64,000 nt of DNA from Motacilla alba alba (taxonomy: Eukaryota > Chordata > Aves > Passeriformes > Motacillidae): positions 13,220,790 through 13,284,789 of the forward strand of contig NC_052017.1 in assembly GCF_015832195.1 (NCBI RefSeq), written 5' to 3'. The notes under the pieces are model-generated. The model searched no databases. It saw nothing but the letters and a program-made list of their open reading frames with translations, and was not told the origin of the DNA. A program made the position numbers and the translations under genes. Below are positions 51,190-61,592 of the stretch, piece after piece (position 1 is the first letter of the stretch; the number at the start of each line of letters is the position of its first letter).

Positions 51190-51776
51190 GCTGTGAGATA
51201 AGCCACCGCATCAGGAGTGTGAGATAAGTGCAGAAGAGAGGAATTTGCAACAGAAAGGAGCTAATTTCAAGCCTGATAAGAGGTGAGGTTTGGTTAGCAC
51301 ATCCTGGTTAATGCATCTGGACAAAAATTCCCCACTGTGGCAAGCTGGGAAAGGAAGCAACTACTTGTACACCCATCACTCCAAGTAATGGGAGTGGCAT
51401 CTACACTCTGTGGATACCTGGAACTTGGACTGTGTAAAGGTGGTACCCCTGGAAGAACAGCTCAGCTCTAGGACCACCACCACTGATAAGGCCAGGGTGA
51501 AAGAAGGACCAGCTGGTTGCCGCTGGATCCATGGTGGGTGGTGGTATCTTTCTACTTAATCTGTCTCTCTTGCTCTCCTTTCTTTTTCTCCCCTTTTGGC
51601 ACCCCTTTTGCCCCCTTCCCCTCACTTTGTTATTCCTTTCTCTCTCTCTGGCTCACATTTACTGTTAAATAGAAGCTGTACTATTGACTGTGGCTTTTGG
51701 TCTTGTTATCACCATAACTCAGGCAGAGGCATCTCTCAATAATTAAATCCCAACAGCACCATGGTGTTCTGGCATA
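51190..51776 (+). mobile_element. Probable solo LTR of an endogenous retrovirus (ERVL-like)
   Basis: About 590 bp with the layout of an avian ERV LTR: a purine-rich 5' part starting TGTGAGATAAGCC, a middle block with GCTGGATCCATGGTGGGTGG, a long pyrimidine-rich U3/R-like section (CTCCTTTCTTTTTCTCCCCTT, CTTTCTCTCTCTCTGG), an A/T-rich ATTTACTGTTAAATAGAAGC segment where a polyadenylation site would sit, and a 3' part ending GGTGTTCTGGCA (so TG...CA ends are possible). No flanking gag/pol sequence and no second copy are present, hence solo. A target-site duplication was not found, so the boundaries are approximate and the family name is inferred from layout only. Confidence 0.42.
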
Positions 51777-54700
51777 GGAATGAAAATTAACCTACGTGTC
51801 CTTAATTGTTATAGTTTCCTCTTGCTCTACTTGCTTTCTATGTTTAGCAGTAAGATTTCCAAGTTGCTTTTCAGGAAGTGCTGAAACTACTGATGGTGTG
51901 TAGTTTGTTTTCATTTTGTCTGGACAAATTGCAGTAGTAGATCGGAGCCTGTAACTTAGGTAAAGTCAAACACAAGAGATTTTGTCCTTTAAAGATAAAA
52001 TATGAGTAATTGATACATCTTTTTTAGGCCAAGGGGGTATGACAGTAGTCAGATTTTTCTTCTGATTTCTGGTAAGCAGGAAAATGTCAAAGCTTGCTTT
52101 ATTTTCTGGAAAAATGTTCATTTTCTTGTGAGACATTTTTAATGCCTTAAGCAGTATAATTACTGCTCTTCTAAAGAATAGGGTTTTGTTTTGTTGAATT
52201 GCTAATTGCGTAGTTTTACTGAGAATTGGTATGTGCATTTTCCTCCCATCCCCCCAGTGATTGTAAAAAGACACATGGGGATTCCTCCCCCCTTACATAT
52301 TTCTTATGTATTACACAAAATTCAGAGTGGGTGAACAAGGAATAGTAGGCAAATTTCTGACCTGTTACTCTGTCTTGTAGTTCCTGCAAGCCTGTCAGAG
52401 TGCAGTATGAGTAACAATTACGTAACTTCAAGCTACTTTTTGGGGCACAATAGCAGCATGCTACTTTCAGCATTTGCATTTTCAATACTCTTGTGTGATG
52501 GTGCATGATGAACCTGGCTGGTGAGGTCAAAGCAACTAATTTCCTGCTGATATGGGTTGGCTTTTCAGAAGTGGGAACAGGATCAAAATAAATTCTGTGG
52601 CCAGGAAATATTGCCATCTCTAGTTGTGTGCTTGCAGATTATGAGAATGTGTATGTTCATGGATATTATGTGCTGCATATGAAAGAAATAATTACCTGAT
52701 TTGGTTGTTTGAAATCTGAATTCTCATTTCTTAGATAATTACTGAAGACACAATTATATTTAATTGTTTGAATTTTCAGTTTAATAAGTATTTTTGTAAT
52801 TGGGGCTTCTTTTTATTCCATTCAGAATTCAATGAGAGATGAGATTTTTCTTTTTTTGGTTTGTCATTAGTATGCACAGCTCTATCAGACTGCAGTTCAA
52901 ACTCTTCACTTGTTTTTGTCACAGAAGATGATGGAGCAAGGTTGCTTAGAAACACTGAGCCACACTCACAATGGGGGATAGCAATCTGTTCTGTGTATTC
53001 ACCTGCACATGCAGGGCAGAAAATTGAGTTTTTCTGTGGATTATGTTAATTCATTGCAAGTTTGTTTCATCTGTAGTATGCTTAAATATAGATAAACAGA
53101 CATTTTGTTTTATCAGATATAGTGAGAAAAACAATTGAATTTTTTTAAAACAGTCATTTCAAAGAATGACAGTTCTAATTTGCTTGCACGACTTCCAAAA
53201 AGAAAGTGTTACTATTCTTGGCTGAGTTAATCAACTTGTCTTTTATTGACAGAACTGGATATTGGCATAAACTAGAGATTATTTCATGATCTATTTATAA
53301 CAATTTTTGTAAGTTCCCAATTTTAGTCTTCAGTTCAAGAAAATATGTCTGTTTGACTACCAACAGCAATTACATTTTTTGCCTAATCTAGTGGAACTCT
53401 TGATCTTTTTAAGACTGGACTAAAAATAAACCAAGTCACTCAAGTTATACAATTTTTGATCTTCTCAGCTATGAGTAACTTTGCCTATTTTTAGACCAGC
53501 TGTAATTGTACACTAATGTGGTGGAAAAGATAAATGTAGCTTTTAATCACTCTAACTTCTAAGTATTTCAATTATTACACTTATTAAATATGCTGAAAAT
53601 GCATATATTTCCTCCTGTGAGTCTGGAATAGACTTTAGTGTATTTTCAAGGGACTTAAAATTTTTGTATCACTGAGCTCCTACCCCTAACACACAAGCTG
53701 TTGTATGGGGAGGTTGTTGACATGGGACCCAGCTTTATTTTCCTTACTTTGTGCTGAACCGATCTCTTTACATCTCAAGAGCAAGAAATCAGGCTAAGAG
53801 TTGCACAACGGTGCTTCTGTAAAGCTATAAAATTCTTGTGGATAGTTCATACGGTAACACAACAGAAAATTAATGGTATAACTATAGTGGGGCCAATGTA
53901 GTAACAAACCAATAAAATGGCAAGTGTGAATAAGCAGGAAATAATTTAATTCCCAGGTCAATTTTCACTAAGATTTTAATAAAAATCAGAATGAAGTTAT
54001 GTAATTTATTAAAGCATGTTATGTGTTGCTAATAATTGAATTATTCTGATGCCCACAGACTTAGATATTTTTAAGCTGCATCCTTGTGTGCAATTTTTGC
54101 ATGCTTAAAGGTAATTGAGTCTGACTTTCCCTATAAAAGACTCTAGTAACAAACCCAATACCACCCCCAAAACAAAACAGCAATTTATTATGACATGCAT
54201 CCTTTGGAGTTACAGGAAAATATTTGGCAAACTTTCTTTTCTTTAATTTATTATGAACATAGTGTAGTGTTAAGGAGGAAATATCTTCAGTACTTTATGG
54301 TGCCACCATTGTCTCCTGTAGCTTCTCTTCAGATCAGGTGTGGGTGACAAGAAAACAAGAACCCAGAACTATGGTCTTTGTCTTTTTACATGTCTCTTTT
54401 TTCCCCACATTGTACTGTCACAATCCCTTTTATATTTTTGTGTTGAGCGCTACTTTGCATTGTATAACTTTGTAATATTCTTTTTAATTTGACTCTGCAT
54501 TGATTTCCTAGTCTGTGCAGTTGGTTTCCTGCCTTCCTGTTGATGCAGCAGGTGGCTCAGCGTTTGAACACAGCTACGGATGAGGTGTGCAGATATCTGG
54601 GCAATTTTCCATCCTGTAGTTTCTTATTAGGAAATAATATTTTGAAAATACATTCTTATAATGCTGCAAAGCCAAAACACTATCAAGTCAGTCAGGTAAC

Positions 54701-54848
54701 TTGGCAATGGTGAGGAGTCAGAGCTTCCTGAAAGTAACACCATGAACATGAGGTTTCAGGAGAGCAGGTCAGGTGTGTCCATGTGTTAGAATGGAGGAAT
54801 CTATTACTGTGCCAAAGTAAAATGTGCATTCTTCATTACACTTTTCAG
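51777..54848. other. Intron-like non-coding sequence
   Basis: A 133-codon open frame on the minus strand (52,216-52,617) is long for this composition but has no recognisable domain; it reads through Cys/His-rich text without a spacing pattern of a known finger. I do not support it as a gene. Nothing else is recognised. Confidence 0.4.
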
Positions 54849-55019
54849 ATTGTTCAGACTGTGTATGAAAACAATGCAGAATTAAAACCATCCCTATCAG
54901 TAGTTGCTAATGCAACTTCACTACAAAGTTGTGCTCTGAATGAGATCCCAGCAGAGAAAATACAAAACCTTCTACATGTATTAGTAAGGGGAATTCTCAG
55001 GGGAGAGTCTGTAGATCAG
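54849..55019 (+). CDS. Candidate internal coding exon of an unrecognised protein
   Basis: An acceptor (TTACACTTTTCAG) precedes 57 open codons in phase 0 and a good donor (GATCAG/GTAAGG) follows, also phase 0; length 171 bp. The peptide starts IVQTVYENNAELKPSLSVV and continues NEIPAEKIQNLLHVLVRGIL to GESVDQ. The second half has the heptad-like leucine spacing of an amphipathic helix, as in helical-repeat or kinetochore-type scaffolds, but I do not recognise a family. The frame stays open for 109 codons overall (54,783-55,112), which is unusual for neighbouring DNA. Phase agrees with the candidate exon ending at 4,938. Splice signals and phase are seen; joining the two exons across about 50 kb is inference. 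Confidence 0.55.
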
Positions 55020-55720
55020 GTAAGGCAAAAGTGTGAGGAAGCAGAGCCAAAAATAGTCTCAAGAGTAAAACTGAGAGGGAAGCAAGTTGAATATGCTCTC
55101 ATTTTCTTCTGAGTTTGTCTCTGTTTCTTTCTCCTGGTTCTGTGATGAGTCCTGCCATTTCCCTACTGCAGGAGCCACCAGCATTGTGTAAGGGCAAGTG
55201 TGCCCAAGCCTGTGCCTCATGCCTTCAGGCTGCAGTGCAGTGTGTCTTTTTGCAGTTTGGTATGAGCTGTTAGCATCATTTTAGAGCATTTGATGCCCGA
55301 TTATGAAGTCCAGTATTGCAGGTTGATAGTTTGGGTGATAGGGGAAGGAAGGGATTGACATGCTGTATTGATGAAAATGGATTTGGCTGTTACTGCAGAC
55401 TCTTCTTGTTTGTTTGTTAGTGAAGATGCAGGTAAAGCTGCAGAGGGAATGATGACTGCTGTTCTCACCTCCCTTTACTTACCCTAATGATTATTTGAAT
55501 TAATATTTCTTAGCTCTAGGGTAGGTATCTTTTTCACCTCTTTTGAGCTTCCTTACTGCTGACTCTCAAAAACCCCAGAAACACCCCAGCAAAAAAGCAA
55601 CAGCAACTAAAAAACCCAAGCAAAACCAAATAAACAAACAATCCCTCTAAGATGCTGAATACCAGGCACAGAATTCAATTTTTGGTATGACAGTGGGTGA
55701 TAATGAAGTTGCAGGAGTAT
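55020..55720. other. Non-coding sequence with an A/C-rich tract
   Basis: An A/C-rich low-complexity tract occupies 55,565-55,645 (AAAAACCCCAGAAACACCCC and on). No exon is evident. Confidence 0.5.
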
Positions 55721-55721
55721 T

Positions 55722-55727
55722 TTTATT
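55722..55727 (-). promoter_or_regulatory. Polyadenylation hexamer AATAAA (minus strand)
   Basis: TTTATT on the plus strand reads AATAAA on the minus strand, about 140 bp beyond the stop of the candidate terminal exon at 55,863-56,012. The spacing suits a short 3' UTR. The hexamer is common in AT-rich DNA, so support is modest. Confidence 0.3.
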
Positions 55728-55862
55728 ATACTTGAACAAGATTTTCTTATCCATTTGGTTCTCTTTGGTCTTAGTTTCTGAAAGTTAATGCTTAGTTGTT
55801 GATGTGTATTTGTAGCTTCTCATGACTAGAATGTTCACATATAGCAAAGGCAAAATTTAGTT

Positions 55863-56012
55863 CTAATGCTGCCTTCTCAATGTATTTAGTAAAGATAATT
55901 TGGGGGCTTTTCCTTGTACTAAAATCAGAGGGTAGGAATTTTTAGAGTCATCATTTCTGTGAGTTCCTCTGGAAGGTGGGTAGTAGATGGTACATGGAGG
56001 AGAGTTCTGTGT
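55863..56012 (-). CDS. Candidate terminal exon of an unrecognised minus-strand gene
   Basis: On the minus strand a pyrimidine-rich tract (TTGATCCTTCTCCTCATTCC) and ACACAG precede 49 open codons in phase 0 and a TAG stop at 55,865-55,863. The peptide starts TQNSPPCTIYYPPSRGTHRN and ends LSLLNTLRRQH. A second in-frame CAG six bases on would allow a two-residue shorter form. Phase 0 matches the end of the exon at 58,835-59,021, and AATAAA follows at 55,727. No family is recognised; the tail is basic. This is the weakest of the three linked exons because a terminal exon has only one splice site to test. Confidence 0.33.
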   Translation of the reverse strand, partial: TQNSPPCTIYYPPSRGTHRNDDSKNSYPLILVQGKAPKLSLLNTLRRQH

Positions 56013-58320
56013 CTGTGTTTCAGGAATGAGGAGAAGGATCAATTGGTGAGAGCTCAAACAGACTGCAGCAGGAAATGGGTGTACAGACAATTTTCTTTCT
56101 CTTGCTAAAGGGTAGAAGTCAAGGGAATTCATATGTAAGGTGGAAAGATTTTAAGGTCTTAAATAAATTTAAAAACTGGAAGGCAGCATTATAATGTTTA
56201 AATTGAAGTGGCTGTACTTTGTAGGCAGAGATAGTCATTGTCTTGAGCCCCCAAGTTTTGTATTTGTGCTAGAGAGCCTCCCATTATCACATGCACAGTA
56301 AGACTGTTTTTTTTTTTGTTTTCTCTAATGCACAAGTTAGTTCACAAATTAAGCTTGTTTAACTGAGCTAATTTGATGTCATTATCAGTCAATATATCGA
56401 TTGACTGTGGCCTGTGTTTTGCTGATATTTGGGAACTTTTATTAAAATAAAGATCTCTGCCTCTATGCAAAACACATACATCCTTTATTGCCAAAGAGTT
56501 ATTTAATTCACTTTGTGTTTTGTGACATTTTACTCTTCTTTTTTTGAGGAAAATGAATTGTTTTTCTCAGACAATGCATTGTTACTGTTTTTTTCAAAGT
56601 TAGAGTGATTTTTTTTTTTATCTTACTTGGTTAGCACAGGGCTAAAACTATAAAATTTGCTGAAAATTTCCTTGACATTCAGAAAGGAATAGTAACTTGC
56701 ACATTCTTCCCCTGTATGCATTTTTCATTATAAGAAAGATTTATGGTTGTAATATGACCCTGTGAATTGAGCCACTTTCTGCAGAGCGTTGTTTTAGCAC
56801 CTAAAGCACCAGGAATTATTGGAATGCATGTTTTGCATTTTGATTTCCATCCTGTAAAGTTGACCTTTAGTTTCTCTTCATTTTTGTCATGTTTGCCTTT
56901 CTTTGTGCTTAATGGGTATCAGTGTTGCTTTTTCTTCATATTGATAATAGCTTTCAGTAACTTCAGTCTTTGTTCACTGGGAGAGATAAATAGTTTAAAT
57001 CTTGATTAAATGCCATGTTAGATGTTGAATTATTCTTAATAAACCCCCTGCTCTAAAATCATGCGTAAATCTGAGTGTATTCTTTATGTTCCTCCAGAAC
57101 TGCTGACTGTGTTTAGTATGCATTTCTGGTGCAGCTTTGATTTCAGAGTGAAATGGAAAACATTGTGAGAAAAGGGAATATTGATTTTTCTTCTTCTTAA
57201 GCAATGGTTTTCCAGGTGACAGAGCTCAATTATATTATACTGGTAATTGGACTATTCAACATATGCCTTTTTAGTGAAGTGATTCTGAACAGTAATGTCC
57301 TATATCTTAATTAAACCAATATTTTGAGGGCAGTTGGATAGAACATACATTTGAAAATGTAAATGTCAAGTATATTGTACCAAGGCTTATCTGTTAAATA
57401 CTGTGAGGTTACTGCCCAGATGAGGCTGCTGGGAATAATAACAATTTTTCAGCCTTTTCTTTTTCTATTGCTGTGTAATTGGATCATGGTGTTTGTCCAT
57501 TTGATAACTACCATAAAGTGTAAATTAGAGTAAGTTGGAAGTGGATGTAAAAGCATGTTATTCCAATTTTTAATTACTGAGTTGGAGTAGGTGCTCCATG
57601 GGAGGTCAGTCTGCAGGCCTCTCCCAGAAGCCTTGTCAGAAAATTCTACTTCATGGTAGAGAAAAATGCTGAAAGAGAAGAAGTGTCTTGAGTGGCAAAG
57701 ACAGCTTAGTCACTTAAAGGAATTAAACACACTCTTTAAAGTAGGTGAGAAGCTGGCAGTGTGTAATGCAGGCATGGTTTGTGTTCCATATATACAGTTC
57801 ATATTCTGAGGTATCCTGACTTGGTGCTGTGTGTGTGGGCATGTGAGTGTGTGTGTGTAGGGAATCAGTTTCAGTCAGTAGAGATACATTCATGGCCTGT
57901 GTGGGAAGCGCTGTATAGATTTAGTTAGGTGGGTTGCAGTTTCTATATTGATCTAAAGCCATTGCTAATAAAATGAAATGAATGCTAATAGGATCTCATT
58001 AACCTTGTTGATTTATACATGTTAAAAGCTCTGAGATGCTGTCTGCAAGATGTTTAGCTTCCAGTTTTTTCTCCCTTCCCTCATCCCCAAGTAGGCACCA
58101 GTGCCATGTGCAGAGAAGTTAACTGTATCAGTGCAATGCAGACATGTTTCTCTATAGCTGGAAATATTTTAATAATTCAAGACGAATAATATATTTTTAG
58201 GTTGCATGTTTCTGCTTCTGTTAAATAACAAGGACAGTTCTGAGTTTTAAAAACTGATCAGGACAGTGATTCATGCTAAAAGTACTGTAAGGGACAATTT
58301 ACAACTAGTTTCAGAAATGT
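56013..58320. other. Non-coding sequence
   Basis: No supported gene. An acceptor-like CTTTCTGCAG at about 56,784 on the plus strand is followed by a short open frame with only a poor donor. Probably an intron of the proposed minus-strand gene. Confidence 0.45.
57828..57860. repeat. (TG)n microsatellite, interrupted
   Basis: GTGTGTGTGGGCATGTGAG followed by TGTGTGTGTGTAG. A short alternating purine-pyrimidine tract. Confidence 0.8.
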
Positions 58321-58343
58321 TTTCAGATTGGATAAGAATATGA

Positions 58344-58412
58344 TTATATATATTTATATATTTATATTTATATTTATATTTATATTTATATTTATATTTA
58401 TATTTATATTTA
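58344..58412. repeat. Hexanucleotide (TTTATA)n microsatellite
   Basis: A TATATATATTTATATA lead-in is followed by about 8-9 perfect TTTATA units (58,361-58,412). The minus strand reads through as alternating Lys-Tyr, which makes a spurious open frame at 58,271-58,474. Uninterrupted units suggest a recent or still expanding array. Confidence 0.93.
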
Positions 58413-58834
58413 CTGGTGCTGTCCCAGTATAGTGTGCCAGTATGACAGAAATAAATAGCCTGCCTCTTACACACTAGCAGTTTTGTATTCCACTTGGTTT
58501 TTCCTTAGTGTAGGTTCTCTGAACTATTTTAAAATGAAAAATACGAAAAATTTAAATCTCTTTGAAGTTAGCAGAAGAAGGCGACTTCTCATCTGTAGAT
58601 GAGCAATCAAGATGAAAATATGCCCCTCTTTGTTTGAGGGATAAGTGACCTCCACCAAGTGGTGGTCCTGGTATCTCAGAGCTTCTGTGTTGCTTTGGGG
58701 AATGTGACCTTCCAGGTCAGTGAGCACACAGTGAGGGTATCTGTAGCCCTCTTTCTTTCTTAAAATAATGCAGAGAGATTGGGGAGAAGCACAAACACCA
58801 AAGGCTTCTCCTTGTAAAGTTAGGTGGTACTTAC

Positions 58835-59021
58835 GTTCATTCTAGCAGTACTTGATCGATACCATACGTGTGCACGCCGTGGCTGCCAAATGCTGATGCA
58901 TTTCTCTTTGGGCTTTGGTGCAGATCTGACACAGTTCAGACTTGGAAGGTTTTGTTCATCTGGATTAGTGAAAACTGCTGGCTGAGGGAAGCTTGTTGAG
59001 TGATCAGGCAGTCTGACTGAC
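58835..59021 (-). CDS. Candidate internal exon of an unrecognised minus-strand gene
   Basis: On the minus strand a T-rich tract (GGTTTTTAATCTTTTTCC) and AATACAAAAG form the acceptor, and ATGAAC/GTAAGT forms a near-perfect donor. The 187-bp exon starts in phase 2 and ends in phase 0. It encodes SVRLPDHSTSFPQPAVFTNP, later PKPKEKCISIWQPRRAHVWY, ending STARMN. The first base G completes an Arg codon (AG+G) with the end of the upstream exon at 63,383. The peptide is Pro/Arg/Ser-rich without membrane or signal features; no family is recognised. Protein-like composition and splice quality are the evidence; it is the best of the three minus-strand exons. Confidence 0.48.
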
Positions 59022-60844
59022 CTTTTGTATTGGAAAAAGATTAAAAACCAAACAAAAGCCATCATGCCTTACTTCATGAAGTTATTTGAGATCTTTCGAG
59101 AAGTTGTGTTCTGTTCTATGTGGAAACAAATCAGCATTTCCAAGCAGGTTAGAAAGAGGAACCAGCAGGACTATAATCTCAGAAAGATTAACTAAGGCCT
59201 TGACATTTTTGAGCATTTTGTGGTATTTCTTCAGTTTTCTGTTTTTTCCTCTAATTTAAGGGTCCCAAAAATTAATGCAGAAAAACAATATACTGCCACA
59301 TGGTTGCTGTTGTATGATCATTCTTCTGAAAAAATGCACCTAATTTTTTGCCCCTTGTTTAATGTATGCTTTGAAGATATGCCCTTTCTGTCTTAAAAAT
59401 GAGATTAAGATCTATTTAAAGTATTTTGCATAATAAATGTAACCTCCTGTCCTTTAAGCACATACAGTTCCCATATTCACTTAAAAAAAGGAGAAACAAG
59501 CCAATTTAATTTACAACCAAGAAATTTTTTTTCTTTTAACCATCAATATCTTTTGACCAGTGCCATCAATACTGACAGTATAAGAGCCTGTGCTTTCCAT
59601 ATAGCTACATGAGCCACTGTGAGTGGATCAGGTTTGCTTATGCTCTGACAGCTTTGTGATTTGTAATCTGCTTTGCTGTCTTCTGGTTAACAGAACACCT
59701 CCTCCTAAACAGGATTCCCATTGATGTCTTGCTTCTCCACATGCACTTTGCACTGATATTGTAGCTCTGCGGAGGAAATACTTCCACACAGATGTTACAT
59801 GAAGGACATGTAGGAAAAATAACCTTTTAATCTGATTGATGTGTTGCTGTCCCATAAGAAGCACAGGCCCCATCTCTGTTGACCTTTTTTGTATGCCAGG
59901 AGCTACTTCTGCCAGGTGTCCTATTGAACTTAGGAGAATTTTCTGGGCATGTAAAATTCTACTTCCACAGACTGGAAGTTTGTGCTTACTCTCTTGTGTG
60001 AGTCACAATTTGTGCGGGTGAGTCTTCTCAAGAGGGAGTTATTACAGATTTTGAGCTGAACCTTGGGTTCTGAAAAGCTAATATTCCCACCAGAATTAAA
60101 ATATGAAGGACATGTCTTGTGTAGCTTGCTGTTGCTTGCAGCAGTGGTGGGCTTTGTTATCTAGAAGCTCTTTTAACACTTAGCCTTGATAACTGAAGAC
60201 AAGAAATAATACGACTGCATTCTCCCAATAAAAACTTTCTGGTTTTTTGTAGTTACCTTTGCAGACCCTTCTTGCCCATATGTCTGAGAAGGTAATGCCA
60301 TGAGGAGTCTAGCTATTGCCATCTCTGGGGTGGTGCCTGGCCTGCAAGGTTAGAGGGAGCAAGGCAAGGGCAGCCTGTGGAGGCTGTGGGTTCATATTTG
60401 TCTCTGCCAGTGTGAAAGGGGAGAGGTTTTGAGCTGCAAATGGAGAGCTGGAAGGAGTCAGGAGAATTCTGCTTGGTATGTTTTTCTTGGATTTATTTTT
60501 TCTCACCTGCAGTTTTTATTTCTCCTAAACATTACTGAGAATACTGGACTTGTAGTTCTTGAAATATTAAGAAGTTTGTTGCCTCTTTAAATTACAGTAG
60601 TTTACTTTTAGTCTTAATGACATTTTCTCTCTATGGAGATTCTGAGAGTAAGGAACTAGTAATGCTGAAACTCACACATCTGTTGGTATACGGGGGTTAA
60701 TGTCCTGTCTCAAAATTTATAAGACCATCATCTGTTATAAGGAGTTTGAGGAACATTATTCAGACTTAGCTATTGAAGAAAATACAGGCTTAAATTGGAA
60801 AGTGTTCAGCCAGCCCTTCTGCATTCTCTGTGGACTGTGGCCAT
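59022..60844. other. Intron-like sequence of the proposed minus-strand gene
   Basis: An 81-codon minus-strand open frame (59,628-59,873) contains an acceptor-like TTTCCTCCGCAG, but no adequate donor follows, so I do not call it. Nothing else is supported. Confidence 0.4.
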
Positions 60845-61330
60845 GTAAGGGCTGAGTCCTGCCCTTGGTCACAACAGCTCTGCCCCATGCTTCACTACAG
60901 GCTTGGGGAAGAGTGGCTGGAAAGCTGCCTGGTGGAAAAGGGCCTGGGGGTGCTCACCAGCAGCTGGCTGAACACGAGCCAGCAGTGTGCCCAGGTGGCC
61001 AAAAAGGCCAGTGGCATTGTGACTTGTATAAAAAATGGTGTGATCAGCAGGAGCAGGCCACTCATTGTCCCTCTGTGCTCAGTACTGTGAGGCCACACCT
61101 TGAGCCCTGTGTCCAGCTTTGAGCCCTGCACTACAAGAAGGACACTGAGGTGCTGGAGCATGTCTGGAGAAGGGCAACCAAGCTGGTGAAGGGTCTGGAG
61201 AGTGTCATATAGGAACAATGAGGGAGCTGGAGGTGTCTAGCCTGGAGAAAAGGAAGCCCAGTGGTGACCTTATCACTCTGTAATTCCCTGAAAGGAGGTT
61301 GTAGCCAAGCGAGGGTTAGGCTCTTCTGAC
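60845..61330 (+). pseudogene. CR1 reverse-transcriptase C-terminal remnant
   Basis: Translation gives [20 protein letters not shown], then [20 protein letters not shown], a conserved CR1 RT/connection segment, followed in shifted frames by CTTGAGCCCTGTGTCCAGC and GAGAAAAGGAAGCCC-type text matching the rest of the ORF2 C-terminus. A stop follows at 61,088-61,090 and frames break, so it cannot be functional. The catalytic palm is not present in this copy. Confidence 0.88.
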
Positions 61331-61592
61331 AGGCAACAGTGACAGGACAAGAGGAAATGGCTTCAAGTTGTGATAGGAAATGTTCAGGTTGGACCTTAGG
61401 GTGAATTTTTTCACTGAAAGAATTGGCATTGGGCTGCCCAGGGGGGTGACAGAGTCACCATCTCTGGAAGTGTTCAAGAAATGACTGGATGTGACATTTA
61501 GAGCTAGTTTAGTTGACAAGATGGTGTTCAGTCAAAGTTTGAACTCATTGATCTTGGAAATCTTTTCCAACCTTTATGATTCTTTGAAGTAA
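60845..61592 (+). mobile_element. CR1 LINE 3' fragment with the end of ORF2
   Basis: About 750 bp in plus orientation. It covers the C-terminal part of ORF2, then the 3' UTR (CAGGACAAGAGGAAATGGC, TTCACTGAAAGAATTGGCA, GGGCTGCCCAGG), and ends TTCCAACCTTTATGATTC, the CR1 tail. It is 5'-truncated and lies inside the intron between the proposed minus-strand exons at 63.4 and 58.8 kb, in antisense orientation to that gene. Confidence 0.94.

Noticed and set aside
52216..52617. 133-codon minus-strand open frame
   Set aside because: Long for the composition, but no recognisable domain, no regular Cys/His spacing, no convincing splice sites and no promoter context.
58271..58474. Minus-strand open frame with a Lys-Tyr repeat
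   Set aside because: It is only the translation of the (TTTATA)n microsatellite and has no other support.
59628..59873. Minus-strand open frame with an acceptor-like CCTCCGCAG
   Set aside because: All three frames after the site run to stops without a good donor, and it would interrupt the better phase-matched pair of minus-strand exons.
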